A DNA stretch of 64,000 nucleotides from Hormiphora californensis (lineage: Eukaryota > Ctenophora > Tentaculata > Cydippida > Pleurobrachiidae), in contig CM035351.1 of assembly GCA_020137815.1 (NCBI GenBank), positions 9,629,469-9,693,468 of the forward strand, in the 5' to 3' direction. Below the pieces are notes generated by a model that saw nothing but the letters and a program-made list of their open reading frames with translations, was not told the DNA's origin and searched no databases. This document shows positions 47,686 to 59,474 of this stretch, one piece after another (position 1 is the stretch's first letter; the number at the start of each line of letters is the position of its first letter). The position numbers and the translations under genes were made by a program.

Positions 47686-50600
47686 GTTGTTACTGTCATG
47701 TCGGATGATACGGGAGTCATGGATTATCTAACAAAGCTAGCACCTCACTTCATGGTGTCTATAGATACAGAAACTCATCTCGTTGCCATGGGTACTGCAC
47801 TTTACCCCCCTGTAAAATCAGCTGGTCCCAATAAAGCTAACAACAACATTGTAACCTCTCTGTTGCGTGCCGTTGCCAAATTGAAGCCGGTGAGTGACTG
47901 AAGAACTTTGATACATGTAACATACATTGTAAGTAACATGAATGTAACATTGTTAACATTGCTATTTAATATCACCAGGACCCGCTGAAATCATGAGTTA
48001 AAAGTAAGGGCGTTCATGTTGACACTCCAGTACCTTCCACTGTGTGTTGAATGTAAAGCATTCTCCTCTGTACCGGTGAATGCTGGGGTGATACTGAGAA
48101 ACATGGCTCCCGAACAATACACTCAGTATCACGGACAACTCTGGGATTGTGTTGACTTGGTGTCTACAGACAGGCGATCATACCAGGCTACCAGACATTT
48201 TATTTCCCCTTCTCTCTGTCGGTAAGGAAACAGGAATCTATTATGACAGTCCAGGGAGACATTGTTAACATTTCTCCCTCCCAGGTATGGAGCGGTTAGA
48301 CCAAGACAGGGTCTCAAGAGTGCTCCAATCATACACAGATACCCTTTCAAATCACTCACTCCGCAAACTGTTTGCTCTGGTTGCACATATTACTGCTGGG
48401 TTTGGTTCATGATAATCCATGGAAAGTGTCCAATCTTGATGACATACCAGTACCTGATGGTAAGGGATAATGTTACCCACTTTTAACCTGAATACCATGA
48501 ATATAATATGTTTTCAGTTGTTCTGGAGGTGTTCGATAACGACAATAAAGATGTTCTCTTTGTAGTTCTACCTGTCTGTCAGTACTTGGCTGAGCTATTC
48601 CTTCACAATGATATCCCACTACACTTCCTACCTCTTTGTGAACAGGTAAGGATTGTCATAATGTCATGGGGGTTATCTGCCCCAGTCTCCTCTCACTGTG
48701 TATCATGGGGGAGTTTAAAGTAGTGTTGAAAAAGTTTGAAACTCCTCTCACTTCACAGGTGTGCAGACTACTTCTCCGAGCCCCAAAACCAGAGACTAGA
48801 TCACAGTGTGGTACTCTTCTAGCTCACATCCGTAGTTCTATTGACCCTGGAAGTATCGAGGAAGTGTTCGATAACTACACATCTCTATTACTCCTATCCA
48901 TTTCCTTCTTTACCAAGTGTCGCCCTGATGCCAGGGTTATAGAGGCCTTTGTCTCTCACATTCTCAATGCTTCAAAACACGTGGAGGACGTTAGCAAGAG
49001 GATCAACCTACTAGATGTGGGTACTAAGTTGCCTGGCGAGTACCCTCAGTGTGAGGAACTCCTGGTAACGCTTTGTCGACTCCTCAGAACACAAGGGTGA
49101 GTACAGCTGGGTGAGTAATACAGCTGGGTGAGTATTATTACAGCTGGGTGAGTATTATTACAGCTGGGTGAGTATTATTACAGCTGGGTGAGTATTATTA
49201 CAGCTGGGTGAGTATTATTACAGCTGGATGAGTATTATTACAGCTGGGTGAGTATTATTACAGCTGGGTGAGTATTATTACAGCTGGATGAGTATTATTA
49301 CAGCTGGGTGAGTATTATTACAGCTGGGTGAGTATTATTACAGCTGGATGAGTATTATTACAGCTGGGTGAGTATTATTACAGCTGGGTGAGTATTATTA
49401 CAGCTGGGTGAGTATTATTACAGCTGGGTGAGTAATACAGCTGGGTGAGTATTATTACAGCTGGGTGAGTATTATTACAGCTGGGTGAGTATTATTACAG
49501 CTGGGTGAGTATTATTACAGCTGGGTGAGTATTATTACAGCTGGGTGAGTATTATTACAGCTGGGTGAGTATTATTACAGCTGGGTGAGTATTACAACTG
49601 CATAGTGTTTAGTGTCTGACTCCACATCTATCTCTAACCAGGCACGTGGGTGAAGCAATCTCCGTAATAACTGGAAACCACGAGAGTAGTGCAGAGCTAA
49701 CTATAGAGCTGGTGTACTGCCACATAACTAAACTAGACACCACACTCGCCATACAACTACTGGATGGGTTAGTACAGTGTATTATCAGTGTTTTTATAGT
49801 GGTGTATTACCAGCATATGGTGGTGGGTTAGTACAGTGTATTACCAGCATATGGTTCACCCAGGAATGTTCACCTATAACTCATTCCTTGTCTCATATCA
49901 GCCTGACAACTCTCTCCCAGGATAACGAAATGTGATGACGTGGTGTCAGGAGTTGTCTTTGTATTACGGGCATATTGCCAACTTGTCACCTCGATTAAAC
50001 AAAATCAGACAGAGTTTACCCTCCCTGAGGCTAGCCTGTTTATCATGGTGAGTCCTTACACCAGGTGTGCCCCATCAATTACACATATGTCCCCTATCGC
50101 TCATTTTCATTCCTGAATCTCGGTAGGCGATGAATGGTTATCGAAATATGACAAGTTGTAATTACAATTATTGTTTTCAGGCGGTAAGACCGATATTGTC
50201 CTGCCCTCCGTCTGAAGACTGCTTGCTCAGTATTGTGCAGTTCCTGGCTGGATTGTATGGTTTGGATGGTATCGTGGATCAAGTGGTTAGGCACATCTCC
50301 CCTACCCCTGATAACACAACCACCATACTCGCCTCCCTCCCCTACCTCACCTCGCCCCTCCAACACACCCAGCAGCTGATAACTAGGAAGGTGGAGGGAG
50401 ATAAACAGCTCCAGTGTAGACACAACATGAGCCAATCAGCACACTACTTGGAACTCCTAGATAGCAAGCTAGGTGGTGGAGAGGAAGTGTACACAGAGAG
50501 TGAGATGTGCACTACTGCAGCACTCAATGCTGCTTTCACATCCCTAAAGAGTTGGAAGAGAACTCATATGTCTAGTCGTGCCCTATTTTGGAGGAATTGT

Positions 50601-53600
50601 AACGTGATACCTTACCTCTTCCGGATCATATCGCGATACGTGAACCTCCTCTACTTGTGGGGTAGTGTACACGAGACCCTATCTCATCTAGAAAGGTTCT
50701 ACCAACTTACTAAGTTCAGTCACTCTCCCTACTGGATAAGAAGGTATCACCATCTCTCAGCGCTAGTAAAAATAACTTTGCAGCGGAATCCTCCTGATCT
50801 TCCTCTCTGTGTGACTACCACGACAAACTCCCGGTGCCAATATCTCCAGGAGCTACATCAGCAAGAGCGCTTTATAGCAGCAGAGAACAAAATACTAAAC
50901 TCTGCCATTGAAGGATCCAAGATATATCCCGTCTTCTCATCCTCGATGTCGCCTAGAAACGTTGCACATTTAGTAACTTTGCAACTAACGTTACTATGGA
51001 AACATGGGGAACCGTCATCTGAGACAATTGCTGAATACCTTGCCCTCCTCTCTTCTCCTGTCCCACTGCCTGAGCTGGACAGGTTATCACGATCCTGGAG
51101 CGCTCTGTTAATGACATACCAAACAGCCGGTCCCACGACTAGGACGGGAAGGAAAACCCGGAGAACAGCAGCCCGTCACCCAGTGGATGTGGGGCTAGAA
51201 GCATGCCAGGGGTTACAGCCCGTCTTTGTACGGAGAGAGTTGCTGAAAAGAAAACCAGATGCGGATTGGTCTACATTGGACGATTACCACAATGCACCTT
51301 ATGTCCATTCCCTGATACAGCTGGTAGGGGATGATCCGCCTACTGAGTTTCCTGAACCCTGGACCGTGTGTAGCATTACGATGGAGAAGGATAGGGTAGT
51401 AATCGGACAGAGAACCATCAATCACGAGGTCCTATTCAAGAGAGACCTACCATTTACACTACGAACCCAGGTACATGTCTGCCCGGGGTCTGTCCCCATG
51501 ACTAAAAATAATTAACATTCAGCCTGTTACTAGCTCTGACAATATTTCAGGGTGTTGGGGACACTAACACTTCTTGTATAGACGACATGCGGCAGCTACT
51601 GGTACAGAATGACAACAGTATCACAACAGTGAAGGAGAAGGCAGAGTTTTGGGGGAGGAGGTTCTCACTGGATGATTCCTTGAAAAGTCTTCTTGGGAAG
51701 GCAGAGAGGTCGGTTCTAGGGCCCTGGAAAGGCCTGTTATTGGGGGCCCCTGTCGATGACGTGAGGAAGGAGGGACTGGGGAAACCTGCTGCTAAGTTGA
51801 AGAGGGAACTGAAAAGTAAACACAAGGTAAAGTAGTATGGGTTGTTGTTCTTTGATACATTACATCATTTTGCCTTGCTCGACCCAGTCTCACAAATGTA
51901 GAGGAGGGTAAGAACACCTTTCTGATCAACACAATATGTTTCAGGTTGATGTTACTACCTTTCTCTGCCAGTATTTACTAGAGCACTACTCAATACTTAC
52001 TAAAGAGGAGGTACTGGAGTTAGTACCGGGCCTCACCCCCCTCACCCTAGAGTTGATAGAGAGCCTGTCCGCTCCTCCCCCTACCAATAGGCATCCAGTG
52101 CTTCTCTGCCTCGATGAGACATCCGATATCATACCCTGGGAAGCTTGCTCCGTATACAAAACACAGCCCATAAGCAGGATACCAAGTGTCTCATTTGCAC
52201 TGAGTCTTAGAAAGGTAGGCAGTGTTATGATATACAAGGAGTTTCCTTGCTCAACCTTACCCCTTTTCAAAGGGCTAAACAATGATTATCTGAATACTGG
52301 CCAATACAACCCCTAATTACTTGACATGTTCCCAGTCTGTCGGCTCTCAATGCCCGAATGGACAGACTACGTAGCATGGCAACTAATAACAAACCCTATA
52401 ATTCCAGTTAAGGTCAGTTCCGGTGAAATTAAAATCTGAGGACACATTCTACATATTGGACCCACAAGAGAATCTACCTAAAACACAGGAGTTTTTTAAA
52501 GATTGGTTATCTAAGCAAGAGGGATGGAAGGGCGTTGCAAGTAAACCCCCGACAATCTCTGAGTATACTGCCGCACTAAACTCTGACTTGTTCGTGTATT
52601 TAGGACATGGATCAGGCAAAGAGTTTCTAGGAGGTACGTTTTGATGCACTGATCTAGGAGGTACGTTTTGATGCACTGATCTAGGAGGTACGTTTTGATG
52701 TACTGATCTAGGAGGTACGTTTTGATGTACTGATCTAGGAGGTACGTTTTGATGCACTGATCTAGGAGGTACGTTTTGATGTACTGATCTAGGAGGTACG
52801 TTTTGATGTACTGATCTAGGAGGTACGTTTTGATGTACTGATCTAGGAGGTACGTTTTGATGTACTGATCTAGGAGGTACGTTTTGATGCACTGATCTAG
52901 GAGGTACGTTTTGATGTACTGATCTAGGAGGTACGTTTTGATGTACTGATCTAGGAGGTACGTTTTGATGCACTGATCTAGGAGGTACGTTTTGATGTAC
53001 TGATCTAGGAGGTACGTTTTGATGTACTGATCTAGGAGGTACGTTTTGATGCACTGATCTAGGAGGTACGTTTTGATGTACTGATCTAGGAGGTACGTTT
53101 TGATGTACTGATCTAGGAGGTACGTTTTGATGCACTGATCTAGGAGGTACGTTTTGATGTACTGATCTAGGAGGTACGTTTTGATGTACTGATCTAGGAG
53201 GTACGTTTTGATGTACTGATCTAGGAGGTACGTTTTGATGTACTGATCTAGGAGGTACGTTTTGATGCACTGATCTAGGAGGTACGTTTTGATGTACTGA
53301 TCTAGGAGGTACGTTTTGATGTACTGATCTAGGAGGTACGTTTTGATGCACTGATCTAGGAGGTACGTTTTGATGTACTGATCTAGGAGGTACGTTTTGA
53401 TGTACTGATCTAGGAGGTACGTTTTGATGCACTGATCTAGGAGGTACGTTTTGATGCGCTGATCTAGGAGGTACGTTTTGATGCACTGATCTAGGAGGTA
53501 CGTTTTGATGTACAGATCTAGGAGGTACGTTTTGATGCACTGATCTAGGAGGTACGTTTTGATGTACTGATCTAGGAGGTACGTTTTGATGTACTGATCT

Positions 53601-54122
53601 AGGAGGTACGTTTTGATGTACTGATCTAGGAGGTACGTTTTGATGTACTGATCTAGGAGGTACGTTTTGATGTACTGATCTAGGAGGTACGTTTTGATGT
53701 ACTGATCTAGGAGGTACGTTTTGATGTACTGATCTATGAGGTACATCCACTATCTGATGACTGTATCAGTGATTCCTTCAGGTAAATCGGTGCAGGATCT
53801 TGGCGGGAGAGCAGTGGCCCTCCTTATGGGGTGCTGCAGCGGCAGATTGAAGAGCACTCACATGGGATACACAGGGACCGCCATGGACTATCTCTTGTCG
53901 GGTTGTCCTGCTGTCGTTGGATACCTTTGGAATATAACCGATAGGGACTGTGATCGTTACACTAAGAAACTGTTAGATCTATGGCTGGAGAGGGGTAGTG
54001 ATGTGTCCCTCCTTGCTCTGATGAATCCATCTCGAGGGGCATGTAAACTTCCCCATCTTGTCGGAGCTGCTCCTGTTTTATACGGGGTTCCAGATATTCT
54101 ATGTGATAATACTGAACTTTAG
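47686..54122 (+). CDS. ESPL1: Separase (cohesin protease)
   Basis: Caspase-like (C50) protease that cuts cohesin at anaphase. Reliable exons: 48285-48459, 48518-48645, 48759-49096, 49642-49767, 49921-50047, 50181-51470, 51551-51826, 51945-52214, 52408-52633, 53782-54122. The catalytic domain is clear: HPVLLCLDETSDIIPWEACS, catalytic His in YLGHGSG, catalytic Cys in LLMGCCSG, then GYLWNITDRDCDRYT and GAAPVLYGVP. Exons 47686-47889 and 48031-48221 are tentative, as are two earlier pieces (47053-47125 and 47340-47488) whose phases do not fit. In exon 48285-48459 a GGG at 48398-48400 needs one G fewer to keep frame. The N-terminal part is an alpha-helical solenoid with little family conservation. 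Three introns are splice-site repeat arrays. Confidence 0.93.
49097..49597 (+). repeat. 20-bp minisatellite with donor and acceptor in each unit
   Basis: About 24 units of GGTGAGTATTATTACAGCTG. Each contains a strong donor (G|GTGAGT) and an acceptor-like TTATTACAG. The first donor is that of exon 48759-49096; a separate, longer acceptor (TCTCTAACCAG) precedes exon 49642. Confidence 0.9.
52634..53742 (+). repeat. 27-bp minisatellite copying a separase donor (about 41 copies)
   Basis: Each unit contains TCTAGGAG|GTACGTTTTGA: the last 8 nt of exon 52408-52633 plus its donor. Units differ mostly by TGCACTGA versus TGTACTGA. If a downstream copy were used, the frame meets TGA 9 nt after the true junction. 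The array separates the exon with the catalytic His from that with the catalytic Cys. Minus-strand frames of over 400 codons are period artefacts. Confidence 0.95.
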
Positions 54123-54351
54123 AAATATATATTTAAACATTTACCAGCTGGCATCTATTTTCTCCCCTCACGTAAACATGCTGTTTTTAGCGTCGGAAAT
54201 CTGGAGGCTCACTCCAATGGGCACAAATGTGGACAACCTCTTAGAAGGATCTATTTTTACAGGTCACACAAAGCAGCGGACAAATCCTGGATGATATTGG
54301 TGGTGGGTTGTCGTCTATGCGTGCTTAATGGGCTAACGAGCAAGATCAGAG

Positions 54352-54376
54352 GGAGAGAGAGGGAGGGAGGGAGAGA

Positions 54377-54442
<66 letters not shown>
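54352..54442. repeat. (GT)n(GA)n microsatellite
   Basis: Mixed dinucleotide tract about 50 bp upstream of the start codon of the repeat-protein gene. Confidence 0.85.
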
Positions 54443-54444
<2 letters not shown>

Positions 54445-54492
54445 GTATATAAATAAGTGATAGCTCTCTCTCCTGTCACAATCCCATACAAC

Positions 54493-55717
54493 ATGTTTCT
54501 ACTAGTTTGTTTACTGATTTCTGGCAGCCACACCGTTCCAACGAAAGGTAAAACACCCTTCAATTCTTTATTCACGTCTCTCCTGTCAATGCCATATCCC
54601 TCTCCAGGAGAGAAAATTAGCCAAATACCAAGAACGAGAGTCTACTTGTTGGTATTTGGCTAATTTTTATAACCACTACAAGCACATATTTTTTAACCGA
54701 AGTGGCAAACTGAGCTGTGCCATCATAATTTTATTGACTTGTTTTGATAATTATGTTTTTACAGGACGGGTCAGCTTGCGGCTGGGAATTGCACAGGAGT
54801 TGGGACAATTGGAAAACTCGGAGGATTTCGCGAGCGAGGACCTGCAACACGGGTATTTTGCTGCCGATGAGGGCGAGGACCTGCAACACGGGTACTTTGC
54901 TGCCGAGGAGGGCGAGGACCTGCAACACGGGTACTTTGCTGCCGAGGAGGGCGAGGACCTGCAACACGGGTACTTTGCTGCCGAGGAGGGCGAGGACCTG
55001 CAACACGGGTACTTTGCTGCCGGGGAGGGCGAGGACCTGCAACACGGGTACTTTGCTGCCGAGGAGGGCGAGGACCTGCAACACGGGTACTTTGCTGCCG
55101 AGGAGGGCGAGGACCTGCAACACGGGTACTTTGCTGCCGAGGAGGGCGAGGACCTGCAACACGGGTACTTTGCTGCCGGGGAGGGCGAGGACCTGCAACA
55201 CGGGTACTTTGCTGCCGAGGAGGGCGAGGACCTGCAACACGGGTACTTTGCTGCCGAGGAGGGCGAGGACCTGCAACACGGGTACTTTGCTGCCGAGGAG
55301 GGCGAGGACCTGCAACACGGGTACTTTGCTGCCGAGGAGGGCGAGGACCTGCAACACGGGTACTTTGCTGCCGAGGAGGGCGAGGACCTGCAACACGGGT
55401 ACTTTAACAAAGAAGATGTGAGGAAACAGAAAATGAAAGATTACATATTCAAACACCCAAAGGTAAATGAAATCAGTAACTGCTAGACGGGGGTGAAATA
55501 TACCTTATTTGAAGGGTATTTACTATTTCGGAATTAGATCGAGGAATGAGTTTGTTTCAATTTGATCGCTATTTTCAACCCTGACAATGACAACATGACA
55601 ATTAACCAACTAAACTCTGACACTCCCTTTCAGTTGACTAAAGAAAAGAAGGAATTGTGGTGGCAGAGAATCCTGAAATTGTACAACAAAAAGCCATGCA
55701 AAGCTGGGAAGTGCTGA
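54493..55717 (+). CDS. Secreted protein with fifteen 13-residue repeats
   Basis: Three exons in phase, 278 aa: 54493-54547, 54765-55462, 55634-55717. Exon 1 encodes a signal peptide (MFLLVCLLISGSHTVPTK). Exon 2 contains 15 tandem copies of EDLQHGYFAAEEG, with Asp or Gly variants at one position; copies 5 and 9 carry AAGEG. The repeat DNA (39 bp, 54836-55405) is almost perfectly homogenised. A basic segment (VRKQKMKDYIFKHPK) and a C-terminal tail with two Cys (KKPCKAGKC) follow. There are no dibasic sites between repeats; each is bounded by acidic residues. It could be a multi-peptide precursor cleaved at acidic sites, as known for some cnidarian neuropeptides, or a His-bearing acidic matrix protein. 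No family recognised; exon structure and signal peptide make coding likely. Confidence 0.8.
54614..54664. other. 16-bp perfect stem-loop in intron
   Basis: ATTAGCCAAATACCAA and TTGGTATTTGGCTAAT are perfect inverted arms with a short loop, in intron 1 of the repeat-protein gene, roughly midway between the splice sites. Confidence 0.7.
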
Positions 55718-57335
55718 CTGTAAACACACGAATAGAGAGAATGTAGTTTCTTAAAATTAGCCTGTCTCAAATGCACTATTTGACTACGACTGTGAGTGTG
55801 ACATTGATAATGATGAGTGACGATTCTTGTTTTGTTCAAACCCATTTTATTTTATCGGGCGGGGGTCTAGGCAAGACGATTCAGTCAGATTATGAACCCC
55901 AACTTGGAACAATGTGCTATTACTGTGTTGATCACTTACAAACCAGAATCTGTATTACTTTGTAAATTACTAATTTTATTTGTTAATTTGAAATTCAAAT
56001 GAATGGTCAAATAATGTAATTTAATTGAGTTGTATTTTCAGAAAAAGTTTTACTGAAATTGAAAGTAAAACTACAAAAAAGTATTAATATCATAACTAAA
56101 TCAAACTCAAAGTTTTAGTATAAGTTGTATAGTATAACTAAAGTAAAAGTAAAACAGACAAATAAATTAATATTAATAATGATATAAATACTTTTTTGTC
56201 GATATGCCTCAGCAATTCCTCGGTTACTGACAGTTATTTCATATGTTTTGGTAATGACAGTGACGATAGCTTGTGATAGTGACACTGACCGGTCATGTCA
56301 AACAAAAATCAGTAATATAATGTACGACCTTCGTGGCGCAGCCGGGATTCCATTTTGTACGGCGCGATCAATACTGCGCGCGTAAATACCGCCGCGCAGA
56401 CAAATTCAAAATCCGCGATTCATGAAAATATTGGGATCGTGAATTTTCAACCAAAAACAGCTGGGGTTCTCCGTTCTTTTTGAAAAGCGCTGCCAAGGGT
56501 TCTTTCGTTTTTTACCTCACCGTGTGGCTGCTCTGCACCGTTTTACCCATGATGTCCCTAGTGGGTTGTGTTATTTATTTTTTAGAGTCTGTTCTTTAAA
56601 GTGTGTAAGCGTGAGGATGTTTCTATTATACTTCAAACAGCAATCCGACAATAACCGGGTTCTGCGATAAAAGATATGGAAGGAACTAAGGGTGATATCT
56701 TCCTATGAAATGAACTTCCATCTTCCACTAATTTTCTCCAAAGACAAGCAGGTTAAGTCGAACTTTAGAAAACCAGTTAGAGCTATGATGGAACAATGAA
56801 CAATCCTTATTTGGAGATGAACTGCTTGTGTGATGGGTTTAAATTTTAATCAATTGTAAATATATAACTGACCAACCCACATACTTTGTACGAATCGCTC
56901 TCCACGGAGCAATCTTTTAACTAGTAGATATAGTAGAGAATACCGGCGGCCTCTAGGGTTGAAAAACATGTAAACACGGTGGTTTGTTAATTGTTTCGGC
57001 GTCAACGCCTTCTTCAGAACTCAAATTAATTTGTTTAAAGTAGTGTTGAAAAGTTTCAAACTTATAGGTTCACTCTGTGACCAATCGTGGTGTGCGTTTA
57101 TTATCTGAGACCTCGGTGTCGGCTTGTTGTTTCCTCCTAAAAAAGCTGCTATAGCTGTTAAAAAATTCCCTCGGCCCTCGGCGTACCCTTAATTGACAAT
57201 ACATGTCAGGCCCCATCGGCAGAAAATGTAAAATACCTTTCCATCGTTACCAAGTATAACTACGTTGCATCTTTATTGTTAGTCAAGTGACAAGTCAAGT
57301 GATGAAAATTAACACTCATCCCCTTATTAGGTATC
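55718..57335. other. AT-rich intergenic region
   Basis: No gene supported. Position 56335-56400 is locally GC-rich (GCGCGC motifs). An ORF at 55771-55965 has no splice partners or recognisable content. Confidence 0.6.
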
Positions 57336-57923
57336 ATGAAGGCGTTAGCGCTATCTTTGTGGAACAAAGAAAATGAAAAGGCAGTTAACTTATTAACAAT
57401 TCAAGATGTTGCTCAGTTCAGTTACTTTCAACGGGCTACAGTTGCTGAGTTTCTAACCTTCACATCTCAATTCATGGCGGACAGGACTGCACCTGGTGAA
57501 AGAAAAAGCGTTAAAGAAAAAGAGTATATATGCCACTCTCTTACTAAGACAGATAAAATCGGTGGAGTAATGATATGCGACGAGGAGTATCCTCAGCGGG
57601 TTGCATTCACTTTCATGATCAAGATAATGGAGGATTTTCTAGCGAAGCATCCCAAGGGCACATGGTCATCTGCCCCATTTACAGATGCCGATATCAGGAA
57701 ACAGTTTGATGCCGCACAAGACCCGAAAGAAATAGATCACCTTATGAAAATACAGACTGATCTGGATGAGACCAAGGTTATTCTGTATGACACGATAGAG
57801 AAGGTACTCGAACGAGGAGAAAAACTGGAAGACATTGTTTCCCGGTCTGAACAACTCAGTGCGACATCGAAACAATTTTACAAGACTGCTAAATCAACTA
57901 ACTCTTGTTGTGTGATTCTCTGA
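57336..57923 (+). CDS. YKT6: YKT6 R-SNARE
   Basis: Longin-domain R-SNARE that cycles between cytosol and membranes and serves ER-Golgi, endosomal and autophagosome fusion. One coding exon, 195 aa (human 198). Longin part: QFSYFQRATVAEFLTFTSQ and EYPQRVAFTFM. The SNARE motif has the central Arg layer (LLERGEKL in human; here VLERGEKLEDIVSRSEQL). It ends SCCVIL, with the palmitoylation/prenylation Cys pair of the CCAIM-type box. The ATG is 5 nt after CATCCCCTTATTAG. Confidence 0.97.
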   Translation: MKALALSLWNKENEKAVNLLTIQDVAQFSYFQRATVAEFLTFTSQFMADRTAPGERKSVKEKEYICHSLTKTDKIGGVMICDEEYPQRVAFTFMIKIMEDFLAKHPKGTWSSAPFTDADIRKQFDAAQDPKEIDHLMKIQTDLDETKVILYDTIEKVLERGEKLEDIVSRSEQLSATSKQFYKTAKSTNSCCVIL

Positions 57924-58313
57924 AATGGTTCTGTTTTTTGTAGTGTGCTTTGTTTTTGCCTTTTCTCTGCAGGGAAAGGTATGATTTATGTGTGGGAACA
58001 TGTGTTGTGTGGGGTGAGCTGTCGCTGGGCGATTTATGAACATTGTTGTAAGGTTAATTCTTGTGTACATATTCCTCACTAATTATCATTTCAGGATCCT
58101 GATTCCAGTATACTCTCTACAACCTAATCAAAAATCTATCCCTCTCTAGCATGACCAGTTGCTGTAGGGCCAGTTGCTGTGTCCTTCGATACAAGGACTA
58201 CTGCATCTATAGTCGGAATGGTGTACAAGTCAGCTTCAGCAGTGTTAAACTATGTATTTTACATAATAAAGTGTCAAGAGTTAGGTATTTCTCGTTAATT
58301 TGGTATTAGCCAG
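57924..58313. other. YKT6 3' flank
   Basis: Probable 3' UTR and spacer. ACATAATAAAG at 58260-58270 is a candidate polyadenylation signal (AATAAA). Confidence 0.45.
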
Positions 58314-59134
58314 TAGGGTGTGCTAAGTGAAAATTTTGTCGACTTGGCCAAAAGGTTAAGGGTAGATATGAAACTATGGACAATTGTCTACTACATCCTG
58401 AAAACGGAATTGGGATAGTGTATGTCAATTACGTGGGCCAGGCGATTAAAAAAGTTTACTTTTTTACCGAAAAAAGGAAAATATGTGTGTTTTACACCAG
58501 TGTTTGGCATGTTCTTGATATCAACTTTTTATGGTCAGGGTCGTGTTCAGCGGTTTGATACCGATCAGAATGGATGTGTATCATGAAAGTTAGCCAAAGG
58601 TCATTTTTGACCTGAAAATGTTCATTTTGGACCAAAAATGTTCATTTTTGACTAAAAATGTTCATTTTGGCCATTTTCTTCGATTTTGAGAGCTTTTTCA
58701 TGAACGGGATCGTGTTCAGCAGGTCAAAAGTAGTCGGTTACAACCGGAATTTGGTTTCCGACAAATAAAATCTCAAAGTTAAAATTCGTCTCAACTAATA
58801 CTGCAAAGTAGGAAAATGTGCAAGAAAAAAAGATGAAAAAAAAAAAAAATTTTCATTATAAAATGGAGTTCTGAAGGTGCAGACTGGAAATAATGGTTGT
58901 ACTGGTTCTCATGAGGCGATTCATATGTGTGGTTTTTTCGAAATAACGCCCCAAAAAACATTTTTTGGTATGAATATGCCCATATATGGGCATACATCGG
59001 CCCACGTAATTGGGCCAGGGTAGGACTAAAATTTTTTTACCAAATGTTTTAGAATGATCGTAGGAACTCATTCTAGGGGTAAACTTTGTGAAAATTGGAT
59101 TTGATTTATGAGTTGGGAAAAATAGCACACCCTA
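58314..59134. mobile_element. 821-bp hAT-like MITE
   Basis: Termini TAGGGTGTGCTA and TAGCACACCCTA are inverted repeats and are flanked by a perfect 8-bp duplication TTAGCCAG (58306-58313, 59135-59142). The interior has repeated AAAATGTTCATTTT motifs. No transposase frame. Confidence 0.85.
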
Positions 59135-59194
59135 TTAGCCAGTCATGGTGCAATAAGTTAATAGGCTTCCATCAACGAGGCCAGTCCTAGAATA

Positions 59195-59474
59195 GGGATC
59201 CCTAAAAAAGTTCAGTATTTACACAGCGTTTACACAGTCGTTACACCCAGAGCGGCGTGTGCTGCGTTTTGCGGCTTTTTCTAAGAAAATATTGGATTGT
59301 GTGCTGCACAATTGGGTAAATTGAGCGCTGCGGCGAAAAAAGTTTCCGAAAACGCTGCAAATCGAGTGCAAAAGACGCAGTCTTTACACCCAGAGCGGCG
59401 CGGGCGCTCTGGGTGTAACGACTGTGTAAAGACTGTGTAAACGCTGTGTAAATACTGAACTTTTTAGGGATCCC
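59195..59474. mobile_element. 280-bp MITE with TA duplication (Tc1/mariner-like)
   Basis: About 65-bp inverted ends beginning GGGATCCCTAAAAAAG, with multiple CGTTTACACAGTCGTTACAC-type motifs, flanked by TA on both sides. The core is rich in GCTGCG. Non-autonomous. Confidence 0.85.

Noticed and set aside
52321-52407. Possible small separase exon after CCCAG
   Set aside because: All frames conflict with the phase of both neighbours, which join directly in phase 0.
52449-53750. Minus-strand frames of 411 and 433 codons
   Set aside because: Result of a 27-bp period (divisible by 3) in an intronic minisatellite of separase.
54731-55456. Antisense and alternative frames across the 39-bp array
   Set aside because: The array period keeps all frames open; only the plus frame has a signal peptide, matching splice phases and a sensible tail.
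56330-56400. tRNA-like box A (TGGCGCAGCCGG)
   Set aside because: No matching box B or cloverleaf downstream.
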